Positions 34,507 to 45,300 of a stretch of 64,000 nucleotides of DNA are shown here, piece by piece. Origin of the DNA: Polytrichum commune (lineage: Eukaryota; Streptophyta; Polytrichopsida; Polytrichales; Polytrichaceae); NCBI GenBank assembly GCA_950295325.1, contig OX485804.1, forward strand, positions 44,256,429 through 44,320,428. The letters are read 5' to 3'. The notes beneath the pieces are model-generated. The model saw only the letters and a program-made list of their open reading frames with translations. It did no database searches and was not told the origin of the DNA. Position 1 is the stretch's first letter; each line of letters starts with the position of its first letter. The position numbers were made by a program, and so were the translations under genes.

Positions 34507-36990
34507 TCAATGTCATCCCCCATTCACAACCCAACTTCCCAACATATCCTGCATAACCCAACCTCCCGGAGACAATGCACGCTACATCATCCAAGAGCTT
34601 CACCATATGTCCGGAGCTTGTTTTTGAGCCCCCTGTCAAATTACAAACTTGCAAGAGGGGACGACACTATCTTCTCTCCTCTCCATCTTCACAGGTTAGC
34701 GAGCCGCCGAAGCACCATAGCTACTTACTTACTCCCCTTAACTTCGCACTTCGATACAAATGACGATTTGGGACGAATTTGCTGCAAAGGTGCCAGCTTG
34801 GTTTACCGATTGATGATTTCTTCGCCACCCTCCCTTCCCTTCCCTTCCCTTGCTTCCGTGTCATTGGCTGCAGTGGTTTCTCCTGAAACTGGGATCCGAG
34901 TGGATAGGATTCATAAGGTAGACGTGTATTATTCAGATACTGTACTTTTCTTTCTGCACCACTTCGCGGAGGAGACGAAACCTGCAATTCAGGCAGCTGA
35001 ATCTTCACCCTAAATCCCTGAGACACCCAACAATGATCAAATTTTGATGGATTTTGTTTCAAATGAGACCTTTGGCTTTTTGAGACGGAGGTGGATCTTT
35101 TGTCAGAATTAATGGATTTCATTTTGCATCCAACGTCTCAAATTTCATTGGATTTGGACTAAATCTCAGCCTTGTGGAAATTTTCAAAGTCATCCAGCAT
35201 CCCAAATTCCATTGGATTTGGACAAAAGCTCATGATACACTAGGAGATGTGTCAAATAGGAACATAACACTCATATGTACTTGGAAAGCTATGAAAATTT
35301 TCAATGATTTAGTTTGTTGTATCTTTTAGATTTCTACCGATAGGATTGGTAATTGGAGTTTTTGAAGTTACTTAAAAATAATTATGTAAGATTGGATGTA
35401 AATACGAAGTGCTACACATTGCAAGGGCTCTCAAAAATAGCACATTTGGAGCAAGCATAAAAGTTTCAAGCCTCAAAGGTTCACATTTTAGTTGGGAATC
35501 TTATGCAAAAAGTTTCATCCCAATTGGGTCTCAACCCGTTATTCATTTGATGATGTCAATAGAGTTAAAGTTTGTTTTCAATCATCTACCCTGTCCATTA
35601 TACCTTCACATATGTACTAATTTTCATTCACATTGCCACATGGACAATTGATATTTTTTGGGGTAGCTCATACAAAGGCCAATATCATATCTGTATAATT
35701 GGATGCTCAAAAACACCTACAAATTGAGTCCTAAATTATCTCTCTTAGAAACAATGATTTGAGGAGAATGGTGCTTAGGGATTTAGGGGTTAAGTGGCTC
35801 ATTTTCTTAATAGGACCGCTAGATGTGATTGGTATGTGGTTTGGTGAGGATCAAAGAGAAAACATCATAAAGGCACATGTTTAAAAGAGACTGCACTACG
35901 TCTTCAAATATTAATAACTACTCTACACTCAATAGTGGAACACAATCGGGAGGACCTATGTATCCAATTAAGAAATAAACAAACATGCATTCTCAATAAC
36001 CATAACTAAATTGGGGGGGGGGGATTGATTCTTATTTAGATTTTTGCAAATGTTTCATCACAAATTTTCTAATGCAACACGAGTTTTGTTATGTAAATCT
36101 AATCAGTAGAAGTTGGAGAACATGAAAAACAAACCAAATAACACCCACATACATACCTTAAGGTAGATTTGTCTTGAATGGTTACTTTAGTTTTTTGGTA
36201 CATGTTCTTGGAGCCAAACTTAACCACATACCACTCAAATATAGGTGTTCAAATAAGACCACTAATCGAAGCAAGCACGTCTACCTTAGTGCAAGATGAG
36301 TACCAAATCCAAATCACGCTTGAAACCATTTGCTTCATAATTTTTGGAGCTCATATGAATATCTTATTCAATATCAAAATGGAGATTCTTGTGCTCATTA
36401 AGTGGTCATATAGACCCCCCCCCCACTATTGAGCCTAGAATGAGTAGCATATTCTGAGCACATAGTCCAATTGCTTTAAAACATAGATCTTTTGTTGCCA
36501 ATTCTAAAAATCCACATCTAACCGCATACCACTCAATTGTACGTGTCCATATTATTGTTGTGTTTGACTTAGGGTGAATTTCTATGTAGGCCACTTGCCC
36601 ACTAGATTTGCTACCAACTTACCAAAAACACAAGGTAATAAGCGGGCCTAATAATTCGGTGTGTGATCTTAAACAGACATTTAGTAATGGGTTGAAGGTG
36701 TTCTCATGTAAATAAACAAAAGCAACCAACCAAGCACATTATGGTGGCCTACTAGAATGTAGAGGGCCATGGCCTTAGGCCTGCTAGACTACCAATGCAC
36801 CTCCTAACACACTTGAAATAGTAATAGTGGGTTGACACATATGAACATTAAACACTTGAAATAGCAATAGGTAGTTGGCACATATGAACACCACCCCACC
36901 ATATTCCATCTACATTTGTTCTTATTTCCACTAGAATTTGGTGGGTGAGTGGCCTACATGGACACTCACCCTTAGGCACCTCTCTACCCT
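34507..36990. other. PPR upstream region and gene-poor spacer
   Basis: Just upstream of the proposed PPR start the plus strand is rich in TCC and CCTCC triplets, which generates several overlapping ORFs I regard as spurious. Dispersed repeat D1 lies inverted at 35790-36180. An interrupted (C)n and (G)n tract occurs at 36415-36424 and 36014-36023. No gene is supported. Confidence 0.45.
35790..36180 (-). repeat. Dispersed repeat D1, copy 2 (inverted)
   Basis: Inverted relative to 3868-4232. Starts with CTTAAG/AAGTGGCTCATTTTCTTA and runs to CCAAATAACACCC. The two copies have diverged but are colinear. Confidence 0.5.
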
Positions 36991-37000
36991 AGCATAATTC

Positions 37001-37346
37001 ACATGGGGTCCCAACTCCCAACTCCCAACTCCCAACATGGAGGCAATGTCCCAACTTTTGAGCCTTAAAAAATCATTAAAACATGGTTAATTATCACTAA
37101 AGTCAAATCTTGATTATTTTGTGCAAAAAAAACCACATGACTTGTGTTGAGAGTTGGGTTGAGGAAAGAGCTAAACCCAATTCTCAACACAAGTCCCAAG
37201 TCTCGCCTCCAGAAAGTGTTGCCATGTAGACATTCATGTCATCCTTGGGACTTAGGACTTGGGACTCCATGTGAAGTGATAAGTCCCAACTTCCATGCTC
37301 TCAACGGTTGAGATTGCACAAATTGATCTCAAGTGACTTGGGACTT
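37001..37346. mobile_element. MITE family B copy
   Basis: Starts TCACATGGGGTCCCAACTCC and contains the family markers CAACATGGAGGCAA, GAGCCTNAA and TGTTGAGAGTTGGGT, with CACTTGGGACTT-type phrases. It ends directly against a family A copy. The left terminal TAGGGCC is not preserved. Confidence 0.55.
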
Positions 37347-37858
37347 AGGGCCACTTCACATAGGAGACTGAGAGCCCGTGACTATTACACTTGAAGCACT
37401 CTCATTGGTGGAAAAGGCGGAGCTGGTCCAAGTTCGCTTCACACTATGCTTGAGGGACCAATGGAGTATATATGTGAATGCAAGATGCATGTAAAGTTTA
37501 CATGGATTCCTACATGGCATCGAATGGATCACATTTCATGGTTGCTTGGACTATTTTCAAAAACCACCTCTCGGAGGTAGGCCTAACACAAAACCATGAT
37601 ACCATGGCACTCCGAACACTCACAACCGTTGGTTTATTCTATTTTATCATGTGTGAGGACCCACGTGAATAGAAATTCATTGGAATAGCACTTTGATTGA
37701 GGGCGCGGTCACAAATGACCTCACACTACACTCAATGATCCGTGACCACACTACATGATTTTGGAGGTGTGTTGGGACGCGCGGCCTTTGGACACTTTCT
37801 TTTGGGCTCTCACAATTTCATGGTCGCGGCTCTTGGCTCGTGTGTGAAGTGGCCCTTA
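37347..37858. mobile_element. MITE family A, copy 1 (about 510 bp)
   Basis: Inverted ends AGGGCCACTTCACATAGGAG and, complemented, TAAGGGCCACTTCACACACG. A nearly identical copy is at 53972-54474 and an inverted one at 38811-39321. All three carry an open stretch that includes FKNHL.EVGLTQN and ALR.LTTV, but it is only about 60 codons and has no domain. Family B shares the TAGNGC..TTCACA ends, so A and B are probably mobilised by the same transposase (hAT-like is an inference). Confidence 0.7.
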
Positions 37859-37909
37859 AGACTTGAGACCCCGCGTGAAGTGGCCCTTAGCAAGCTAGCA
37901 CATCTTTGC

Positions 37910-38512
37910 CTCCTCACTGTTCCCCCCACCGTTCCCAATAGTGGCTGACTGTTGTTGTTCCGTTCTCCCACTGTTCCCAATAGTGGATGACTGTTGTTGC
38001 TCCGTTCCCCCCACCGTTCCCAACAGTGGTTGATTATTGTTGCTCCGTTCCCCCACCGTTCCCAAGGGTGGCTGACTATCGTTGCTCCGTTCGCCCACCG
38101 TTCCCAACAGTGGCTAATTGTTGTTGCTCCGTTCCCCACCATTCCCAATAGTGGATGACTGTTGTTGCTCCGTTCCCCCCACCGTTCCCAAGGGTGGCTG
38201 ACTATCGTTGCTCCGTTCCCCCCACCGTTCCCAAGGGTGGCTGACTATCGTTGCTCCGTTCCCCCACCGTTCCCAAGGGTGGCTGACTATCGTTGCTCCG
38301 TTCCCCCACCGTTCCCAAGGGTGACTGACTATCGTTGCTTCGTTCCCCCACCGTTCCCAACAGTGGCTAATTGTTGTTGCTCCGTTCCCCACTATTCCCA
38401 ATAGTGGCTAACTGTTGTTGCTCCGTTCCCCCACCGTTCCCAAAGGTGGCTGACTATTGTTGCTCCGTTCCCCACCGTTCCTAACAGTGGCTGACTGTCG
38501 TTGCTTACTTGT
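37910..38512. repeat. Minisatellite, about 14 units of 40-44 bp
   Basis: Unit consensus TGGCTGACTATCGTTGCTCC, then GTTCCCCCACCGTTCCCAA and GGG or CAG. The tract is GC-rich and purine/pyrimidine-skewed. Where units are a multiple of three, both strands stay open in more than one frame, giving repetitive peptides such as WERWGNGATI and GTVGERSNN. These should not be read as genes. Confidence 0.85.
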
Positions 38513-38810
38513 TACGGTGGGTTTGATTTGCCTCCACACACTTGGTTTTTGCATAGGCACGACGTTGGAGGGGTGGAAGTGTTTGAGGGATCTTGGAGGT
38601 TGAGTGTGTAGTGAGTAAAGTTCATTCATGTGCTGGTGGATGGCCTACGGCCATGAGATATGTTGTGCGGCGAGAGAGACATAGAAGCAGCTATCCTCAC
38701 AAATCTTCAAGAATCAGGCAGGCACTCTTTTCCCCCTCGAGTCAAGGGCTCAGGTTGGTAGACTTTGTGTTGGATTTGGGAGTTTGGATAACATGAACGT
38801 AGATGGGTCT

Positions 38811-39321
38811 TAGCGCTGGTTCACACACGAGCCAAGAGCCGTGACCATGAAATTGTGAGAGCCCAAAAGAAAAGTGTCCGAAGGCCGTCCCAACACACTT
38901 CCAAAATCACGTAGTGTGGTCACGGACCCTCAAGTGTAGTGTGAAATCATATGTGATTGGGTTCTCAACCAAATGCTATTTCAATGAATTTCTATGTATG
39001 CGGGTCCTCACAGATGATAAAATACAATAAACCAACGGTTGTGAGCGTTCGGAGTGCTATGGTCTCCCGGTTTTGTGTTAGGCCTATCTCCAAGAGGTGG
39101 TTTTTGAAAATAGTCCAAGTGACCATGAGACATGAGACATGATCCATTTGATGCCATGTAGGAATCCATGTAGCCTTTACATCCATCTTGCATTCATATA
39201 CTCTGTTGGTCCCTCAAGCGTAGCATGAAGCGAATTTGGACTAGCTCCGCCTTTTCCACCAATTAGAGTGCTTGAAGAGTAATGGTTGTGGGCTCTCAGT
39301 CTCGTGTATGAAGTGGCCCTT
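38811..39321. mobile_element. MITE family A, copy 2 (inverted)
   Basis: Left end TAGCGCTGGTTCACACACGA and right end TGTATGAAGTGGCCCTTA. The interior is the reverse complement of 37347-37858. It abuts a family B copy, with TTAGCGCTGGTTCACAC at the junction serving both. Confidence 0.7.
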
Positions 39322-39714
39322 AGCGCTGGTTCACACCGTGTCCCAAGTCCCACTCATGTTAGCAAGTCCCAACATGGAGGCAAAGCCCCAACTTGTGAGC
39401 CTCAAGTAACTGCTAAAATATGGTTAATTATCATGAAAGTCAGATCTTGGTTATTTTATGCAAAATGTTTGCAAGACTTGGGTTGAGATTTGGGTCTAGC
39501 TTTCTGCTCGACTCAACTCGCAACACAAGTCCCAAGCCTCACCTCCAAAAAGTGTTGTCGTGTAGTCATCCATGTCATACTTGGGACTTAGGACTTGGGA
39601 CCCTATGTGAAGTGGTAAGTCCCAACTTCCATGCTCTCAACAATTGAGATTGCATAGATTGACGTCAAGTGACTTGGGACTTAGGACTTGGGACCCCGTG
39701 TGAACCGGCCCTTA
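39320..39714. mobile_element. MITE family B copy (about 395 bp, complete ends)
   Basis: Left TAGCGCTGGTTCACACCGTG; right, complemented, TTAAGGGCCGGTTCACACGG. The interior matches 18620-18988 and 37001-37346. Confidence 0.7.
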
Positions 39715-39884
39715 AATGGTTACAAGATCAGTACAAGATGGTTAGCAAATCCAATTCAAGGCTATAGCCACTCTCCTCATTAGTATTGGAGCTCAAAGTG
39801 AAGATTCATATGTTCATTAAGAGCAAGGTCACACCCCACCTTGAACTCCGACCTCAAAACTTGGACATTCAATGACAATAGAGT

Positions 39885-40215
39885 AATCTGTAAAGGCTCT
39901 CTCAAAGGGATGAAACTGTGGGGTTTATCCTTCTTTGGGAAAGCTTTCTATTAAGAGCTCGTTAGCTTGTAGTGTATCGGAACCTATTTTGAAAGTTGGG
40001 TGAAGCTTTTGGGACCTCCTCTTGCCATCTCAAAAGTTTGTGAGAAATTTAGGATTTAGGGTATGCGCATGGGACTTGTTGTCCTAAATCCCAGATCAGC
40101 CTATGCAAAGCTAGTTTGACCCACCCAACCTAGTAGGACAAGCTAGAAAGCCAATTTGTAATAAACCGACACCAATCTTTGTGTATGGTATTTTAAGCAT
40201 TAAGAAAACTTGAAT
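39885..40215 (+). repeat. Dispersed repeat D2, copy 2
   Basis: Colinear with 5925-6260 and 44205-44560: CTATTAAGAGCTCGTTAGC, GGGTATGCGCATGGGACTTG, CCTATGCAAAGCTAG and GTAGGACAAGCTAGAAA. The following 40216-41130 shows no gene. Confidence 0.6.
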
Positions 40216-41209
40216 AGCTTTGTGTTAATTCTCGTAAACTCAAGGTTTGGGACTAAACCCATGATTTCATATGCTTTACATTACGGAATACTCTAATATA
40301 TATGCATACAAGCCACTAACATATTCCCATGGCTAGGGAGTCATGGTGTCTATGCAGAGTCATCCATTATCTTATAACATGTAAATATCTATCAACTCTA
40401 CAAAATCAAGTTAGAAACCCCGAATTAGTGAAGTGGTGTCAAATTGGGATGAATTGGCCCTCAATCTTGTAAGGGAGGTCTTTTTAGTGGAGCCCCTTCA
40501 TCCTGGATGGATGAGTTTACGTAGACGCCACACATCCCAAGCATATTCCCACCCCACCTTGAATACATGAATAGTATTCAGATTCATACCTGAATATGAG
40601 CTCCAGCATGAACCCCAACCCCATGCCCCATTCCCACTTGACTTTTGCTTAGCCTAAAGGTTTGTTCTAAAAACATGACCTCCACACCATCGATGTTATC
40701 TAGCCCCGAGCCTAGTTGGCAAAGGACATGGCATGGTTTAAAAACAGAGGTTCTAAACCTCAAGCACCGACTGTCAAGTACCTAGAGATGACGCAAGAAT
40801 GTAGAACTTTTAAAAGCGTCGCCTCCGGCCGTTGTGATTGGTTATTTTTAGTCTTAGCTATGAGAGCGCGAGGAGCTCCATTAACAGAATCCAATGGTAA
40901 GATAGATGAGCAGTAAGGCATTTGGGGATGGATCCAAGAACTATCCAACATGTCATTATTCGGTAGATAAAACAATGAACATGTGTGAAAGTTGCTTGTA
41001 TTCAAACATATTGAGGTGTAGGAGGATGGTGTTTTGCCTAGGTAATTAATTGCACATAAAATAACTACATAATTTCACTAATAAAGCACCTTGTTAATAA
41101 GCACTATGACTAATCAATTGGATAGTACTTAGCACACTAAATATTGTATTTAGTGTTATATGAGATTTTGTGTCACTGTGGTAACTTTTCTAGCTTGGTA
41201 AGTGGAAAA

Positions 41210-41587
41210 CTACACTAAATTTGATATTTAATGTCACTGATTCTAATTGTCTTGCTCAATACTAATTGTAAACCATGGCGTAGTGTCACCAATACTAAAC
41301 GTTAAGTCAACATTATTTGTCATTCCTTGTATATTTTTTAGGGGATTATAGATTTATAGTGTTGTAATTACTGTCACTTACCAAGTGAATTTTCATTCAA
41401 ACTTCAATCATTCATGACAGTATTTCATCACAAGTTGCTGACAAGAGAAGGTAGGGTTTTGGCCAATGCATGGACACATCCATCATCCATGACAGTATTT
41501 GTTCACTTATTCATAAGAATTGTTATCCAAAAAATTACCATAGTGACATAAAATACCATATGACACTAAATATCATATTTAGTGTAG
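41210..41587 (-). mobile_element. MITE with palindromic ends (family P1), inverted copy
   Basis: The interior is the reverse complement of 58500-58876. Ends are CTACACTAAATTTGATATTT and CACTAAATATCATATTTAGT, then GTAG. A detached extra end (41133-41195, ACACTAAATATTGTATTTAG then TGTCACTGTGGTAACTTTT) lies just outside, so a second copy was probably broken here. Confidence 0.75.
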
Positions 41588-41594
41588 CAGTGTG

Positions 41595-42300
41595 TGTCAG
41601 GTGCTACATAAATAATGAATACTGCTAACTATATTCATTTAGCTCCGAAGCTTCATAGATTGGAGCACATCATCAGCTGTGCAATAAGCGATTGACTAAA
41701 TTGTGACCATGGGATTGACACTTCCAGAACAAAGAGGTTGTGAATACTATGTAATTTCTTCAGAAGATCCATCACTCCTTGCTCTTTATTACTAGCTGGT
41801 CGAATACAAACTTACAACCACTGCTATGAATTTCTCATTGCGTAACTGAATCTGAGCCTCCTAAAAAGATCAACGCCCCTCATCAGTAATACTGTACAAA
41901 AGGTAGCTAGTCTAGTAATGTGTCAAATGTTGCATAGATAACTAAATATATAATGTTGACTACATTCATTTAGCTCCTAGGCTTCAAAAACTGAAGATAG
42001 GAGCTTCAAAAACTGGAGCACACAATCAACCGTGCAATTTGCGATTGACTGAATCATGACTATGGAGTTGACACCACAACTGAGTCCTCCAGAACAAAGA
42101 GAGCAAGTCTGTGACCGTTATAAAGCTTCTCCACAAGATCCGTCACTCCTTGCACTTTATTACTAGCTGGTCATATACCAACTTGCAACCACTGCTGTGA
42201 ATTCTCGTATCTTCACTGAATCTGTGCCTCCTGGAAAGATCAATGTATCTCACCAATAATATTGTACAATAGTTGGCTAGCCCAGTGTTGTGTGTCAGGT
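41595..42300 (-). pseudogene. Two decayed tandem copies of the oxidase last-exon end
   Basis: On the minus strand, about 41715-41635 reads [19 protein letters not shown] and about 42080-41975 reads GVNSIVMIQSIANCTVDCVL. Both match the C-terminus of the oxidase just upstream ([20 protein letters not shown]). Each is followed by CTAAATGAATGTAG-like sequence as in the real gene. The unit (about 330-370 bp) also repeats flanking non-coding DNA (GTCAGGTGNTACATAAATAA; ACTAGCTGGTC). The first copy carries an in-frame stop (Q to TAG). They are relics of tandem duplication at the 3' end of the gene. Confidence 0.75.
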
Positions 42301-42336
42301 GTTACATAAATAATAAATATTGCCAACTACATTCAT

Positions 42337-45300
42337 TTAGCCCCTAGGGTTCAAAAACTGGAGCACAGAATCAGCTGTGCAATACGCAATCGACTGAATC
42401 GTGACCATGGGGTTGACACCTGAAGAGGTTGGCAACACACTTCCATCTCCCACAAACAGGCCCTCCACCTCCCAAGTCTCCCCCCTTGGATCCACAGCGG
42501 AAATGCTGGGGTTGATCCCCATTCGGCAGCTGCCCAGTTGGTGAGCGGAAGCTATCTGGATTGGGTGGTTCTTTGCGCCGTGGCGTCGCACTCTCGACAT
42601 GTAGGCTTCAATCTCTTGAGCAGATGCACCTGCCAAAAAATGAGGGGAAACTTAAGACTAGTAACAAAGTGGGAGAAACGGGATGCAAAGAATGTCTTAA
42701 TTCCAGCCATGCATCCCATCACTGTAATTTGGTCCCAAGTGGTTTGTAATGCATTCTCTGGAGAATACATCGTCTTGTATGAAAGTATCGGTAGCCCCAA
42801 GAAACAAACGCATCAAATACCCATCAAATACTTAGCATACCTAGTCCTAAACAAAAGAAAACTAGACAACAAACAAACTCCCATGACCACATAAACCCTA
42901 TAGCACAGTGAGTACCGATCATCTAACTATATGGAGCTCATCTTCCGAAAGGAAGGGAGTATCTTTCTCTAATGCTTGTTAACACATGATCAGAGTAAGG
43001 GAGAACAGACTCCCATCCACATCGGTGCACAAACACAAAACGTTTGTTTTATTAAGAGTCCTATTCACCTACAGGCTGCTGCTCCCTTTCGGGGGTGGGC
43101 TCTACATACTTAACAACAATAGAGTAATCCGCAAAGTCTTCAGAGAGGGACCAAACAAGGGGTGTGATGAATCTTTGGAGGACTTTTCTATTAAGAGCTC
43201 ATTGGAGCTTCTTGTGTCGGAGCCTAATTTTGTAACATGGGTGAAACTCCTACCAATGAGCCCTGAGGTGGCAACTGGCTGCAGCCCCGCAACATTAGAA
43301 CTTCATTTGGAGCTGTTAAGACATTTTGAAGTAGCATCATTTTGGAGCTACTTATGCGTTATAGCCAGTTTTAAGACTAATAACTCTAAGAAATATAGTA
43401 AATTCTCTCAAAAATTTAAATAGACACCTAGACTGTCTCGATGGTGACCCTTGCTCAAAAATTGCTTTCAACTAGTTCTAAAAGGGACATCTGAAACTGT
43501 AAACCTCTTCTAAAACATATGTGTCAATGGATTCCTCTTTGTGCCCTCCTCTCTTTCCAAGTATGATGCTCCTCTTTGTGTTGTAATATATTATCACTTT
43601 ATCAGAAGCATTCAAAGTGATTTAGAAAAAGCTGATCTAAAAGGGAGAGCTCAGGGTGGGCACTAGCATTAGCATTACAAATATAGGTGAGTTATAAAGA
43701 TAGGGTTTCAATTGTTGTTGGCAAGTAAAACATTTAGGTTTTTAAAGTAAAATAGGGTCTCCAAAAATCATATAAAGGTATATTCTCATAATAATAAAAT
43801 ACTAAAAAACAAAAATTCAGTTTTAAGGTATTCCTTATAACCCCCCAGAAAATACCCTTCAGATGCACCTGCTTGCCAGAATTTACAAAGAGTGACCCCC
43901 CGGGAGGGAGAGTTGCTTACCCTGAGCCTTGAAACGCTCTCCTTCTAAGTGCTGGGTACCTACTTCCACAGCCCCAGCTGCAATGAGGATGCGCAAGCTT
44001 TGCACCAAACCTGCCACCAGGCTCTCTTCATCATATGTGGAGATAGTGTAATGAAGCTTCGGAATCCCCTGTTTATCCACTCCCACGCTCCCAGAACCTT
44101 TGTCTCGTGTGACAACTGTAATGTGGGAAGTGCGACTGTGTCTCATCAAGCGCTCTTTGCCATCTGCACCTGCATCAGACAATAATAAGGTAGACGGGAT
44201 TAAAATTTTCCTGTCAATAGAGTTATGCATACAGTCCCTCAAAGAAGAGGGACAAAATCGTCTATGGAAAGATATTTCTATTAAGAGCGCATGAGCACGT
44301 CATGTGACGGAGCCTATTCAGAAATTTGGGTGAAACTCCTAGGACCTCCTGTTGTCATCCCAAAAACTTTGAGAAAACTTTAGGATTTAAAATAGGGTTT
44401 GCAATTGGTGCCCGTCACCCTAAATCCCAAATCGGCCTATGCAAGGCGCCTGGCCCATCCATCCCAGCATGACAAGCTAGAAATTCAAATTTTAATAGCT
44501 CAACACCACTGTTTGAACATGTTAATTTAAGTCTTAAGAAAACTTGGGGACTTTATGGTTACACTCTCAAACTCACATTTTAGCCAACTCAACAGGAGTT
44601 TGATCCCAAGACTTTACACATACAGTAACTCTAATGACCTAAGAATGAATTCATTTGGGGCGGGAGACTAGATAGGCTACTCAAGAATGTTAGGCATTGT
44701 TTGATACGTATCGATTTAATAGACTTATCCTTGAAGTAACTGTCCACGTGGTTTTAGGGGTGAAAATGAGTTCATCCCAAAAATAAAGGCATTTTAGGGA
44801 TTTCTAGATGTAATTTCTGCAGCCGAAGCCATGAACCCTCTAATAGGCTTGAAATAACAAAACACGACATCAATTCGACCTAATGGAGGAGGGTAATGAA
44901 TACTTTAAGGGTGGTTCAAACACTCGAATTCAAGATTGGACCCAGACTAATGAATCCTCTCGTTTTGACCCACAACTCAATCTTCCTTTGATCCTTTTTA
45001 GGACTCAATAAAGTACACTAAAACGGCTTTGAAAAAAGGCAAGAGTCTTCCATTTGCCTATAATTCTCGCAGTGCCCGTTTCGAGATTACAATTGCAATA
45101 AGACCACCTCACAGATAAAGCAAAACCATAATTCAGACAGTGGCAGCATCAAAGGCATCTAATCTTCATTCTCCTTTAGGCTCGAAGGGTCAAACACAAG
45201 GCGAGATTCGTGAAAGGTGGGTATGGGAGCTATATGTATGATGTGGCCCAAGTTTCGGCCTCACCTCCCTATAATGAACGACCTTCTGACAGGCCACCGA

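Noticed and set aside
34205-35013. Plus-strand ORFs up to 190 codons near the PPR first exon
   Set aside because: Driven by TCC/CCT runs complementary to the Glu/Ser-rich exon; composition only.
37910-38512. CRISPR-like regular repeat
   Set aside because: Units are contiguous with no unique spacers, and the window is plant nuclear DNA.
37810-38629. Repetitive ORFs with ERWGNGATI- or SNNSQP-type peptides
   Set aside because: By-product of the 40-44 bp minisatellite.
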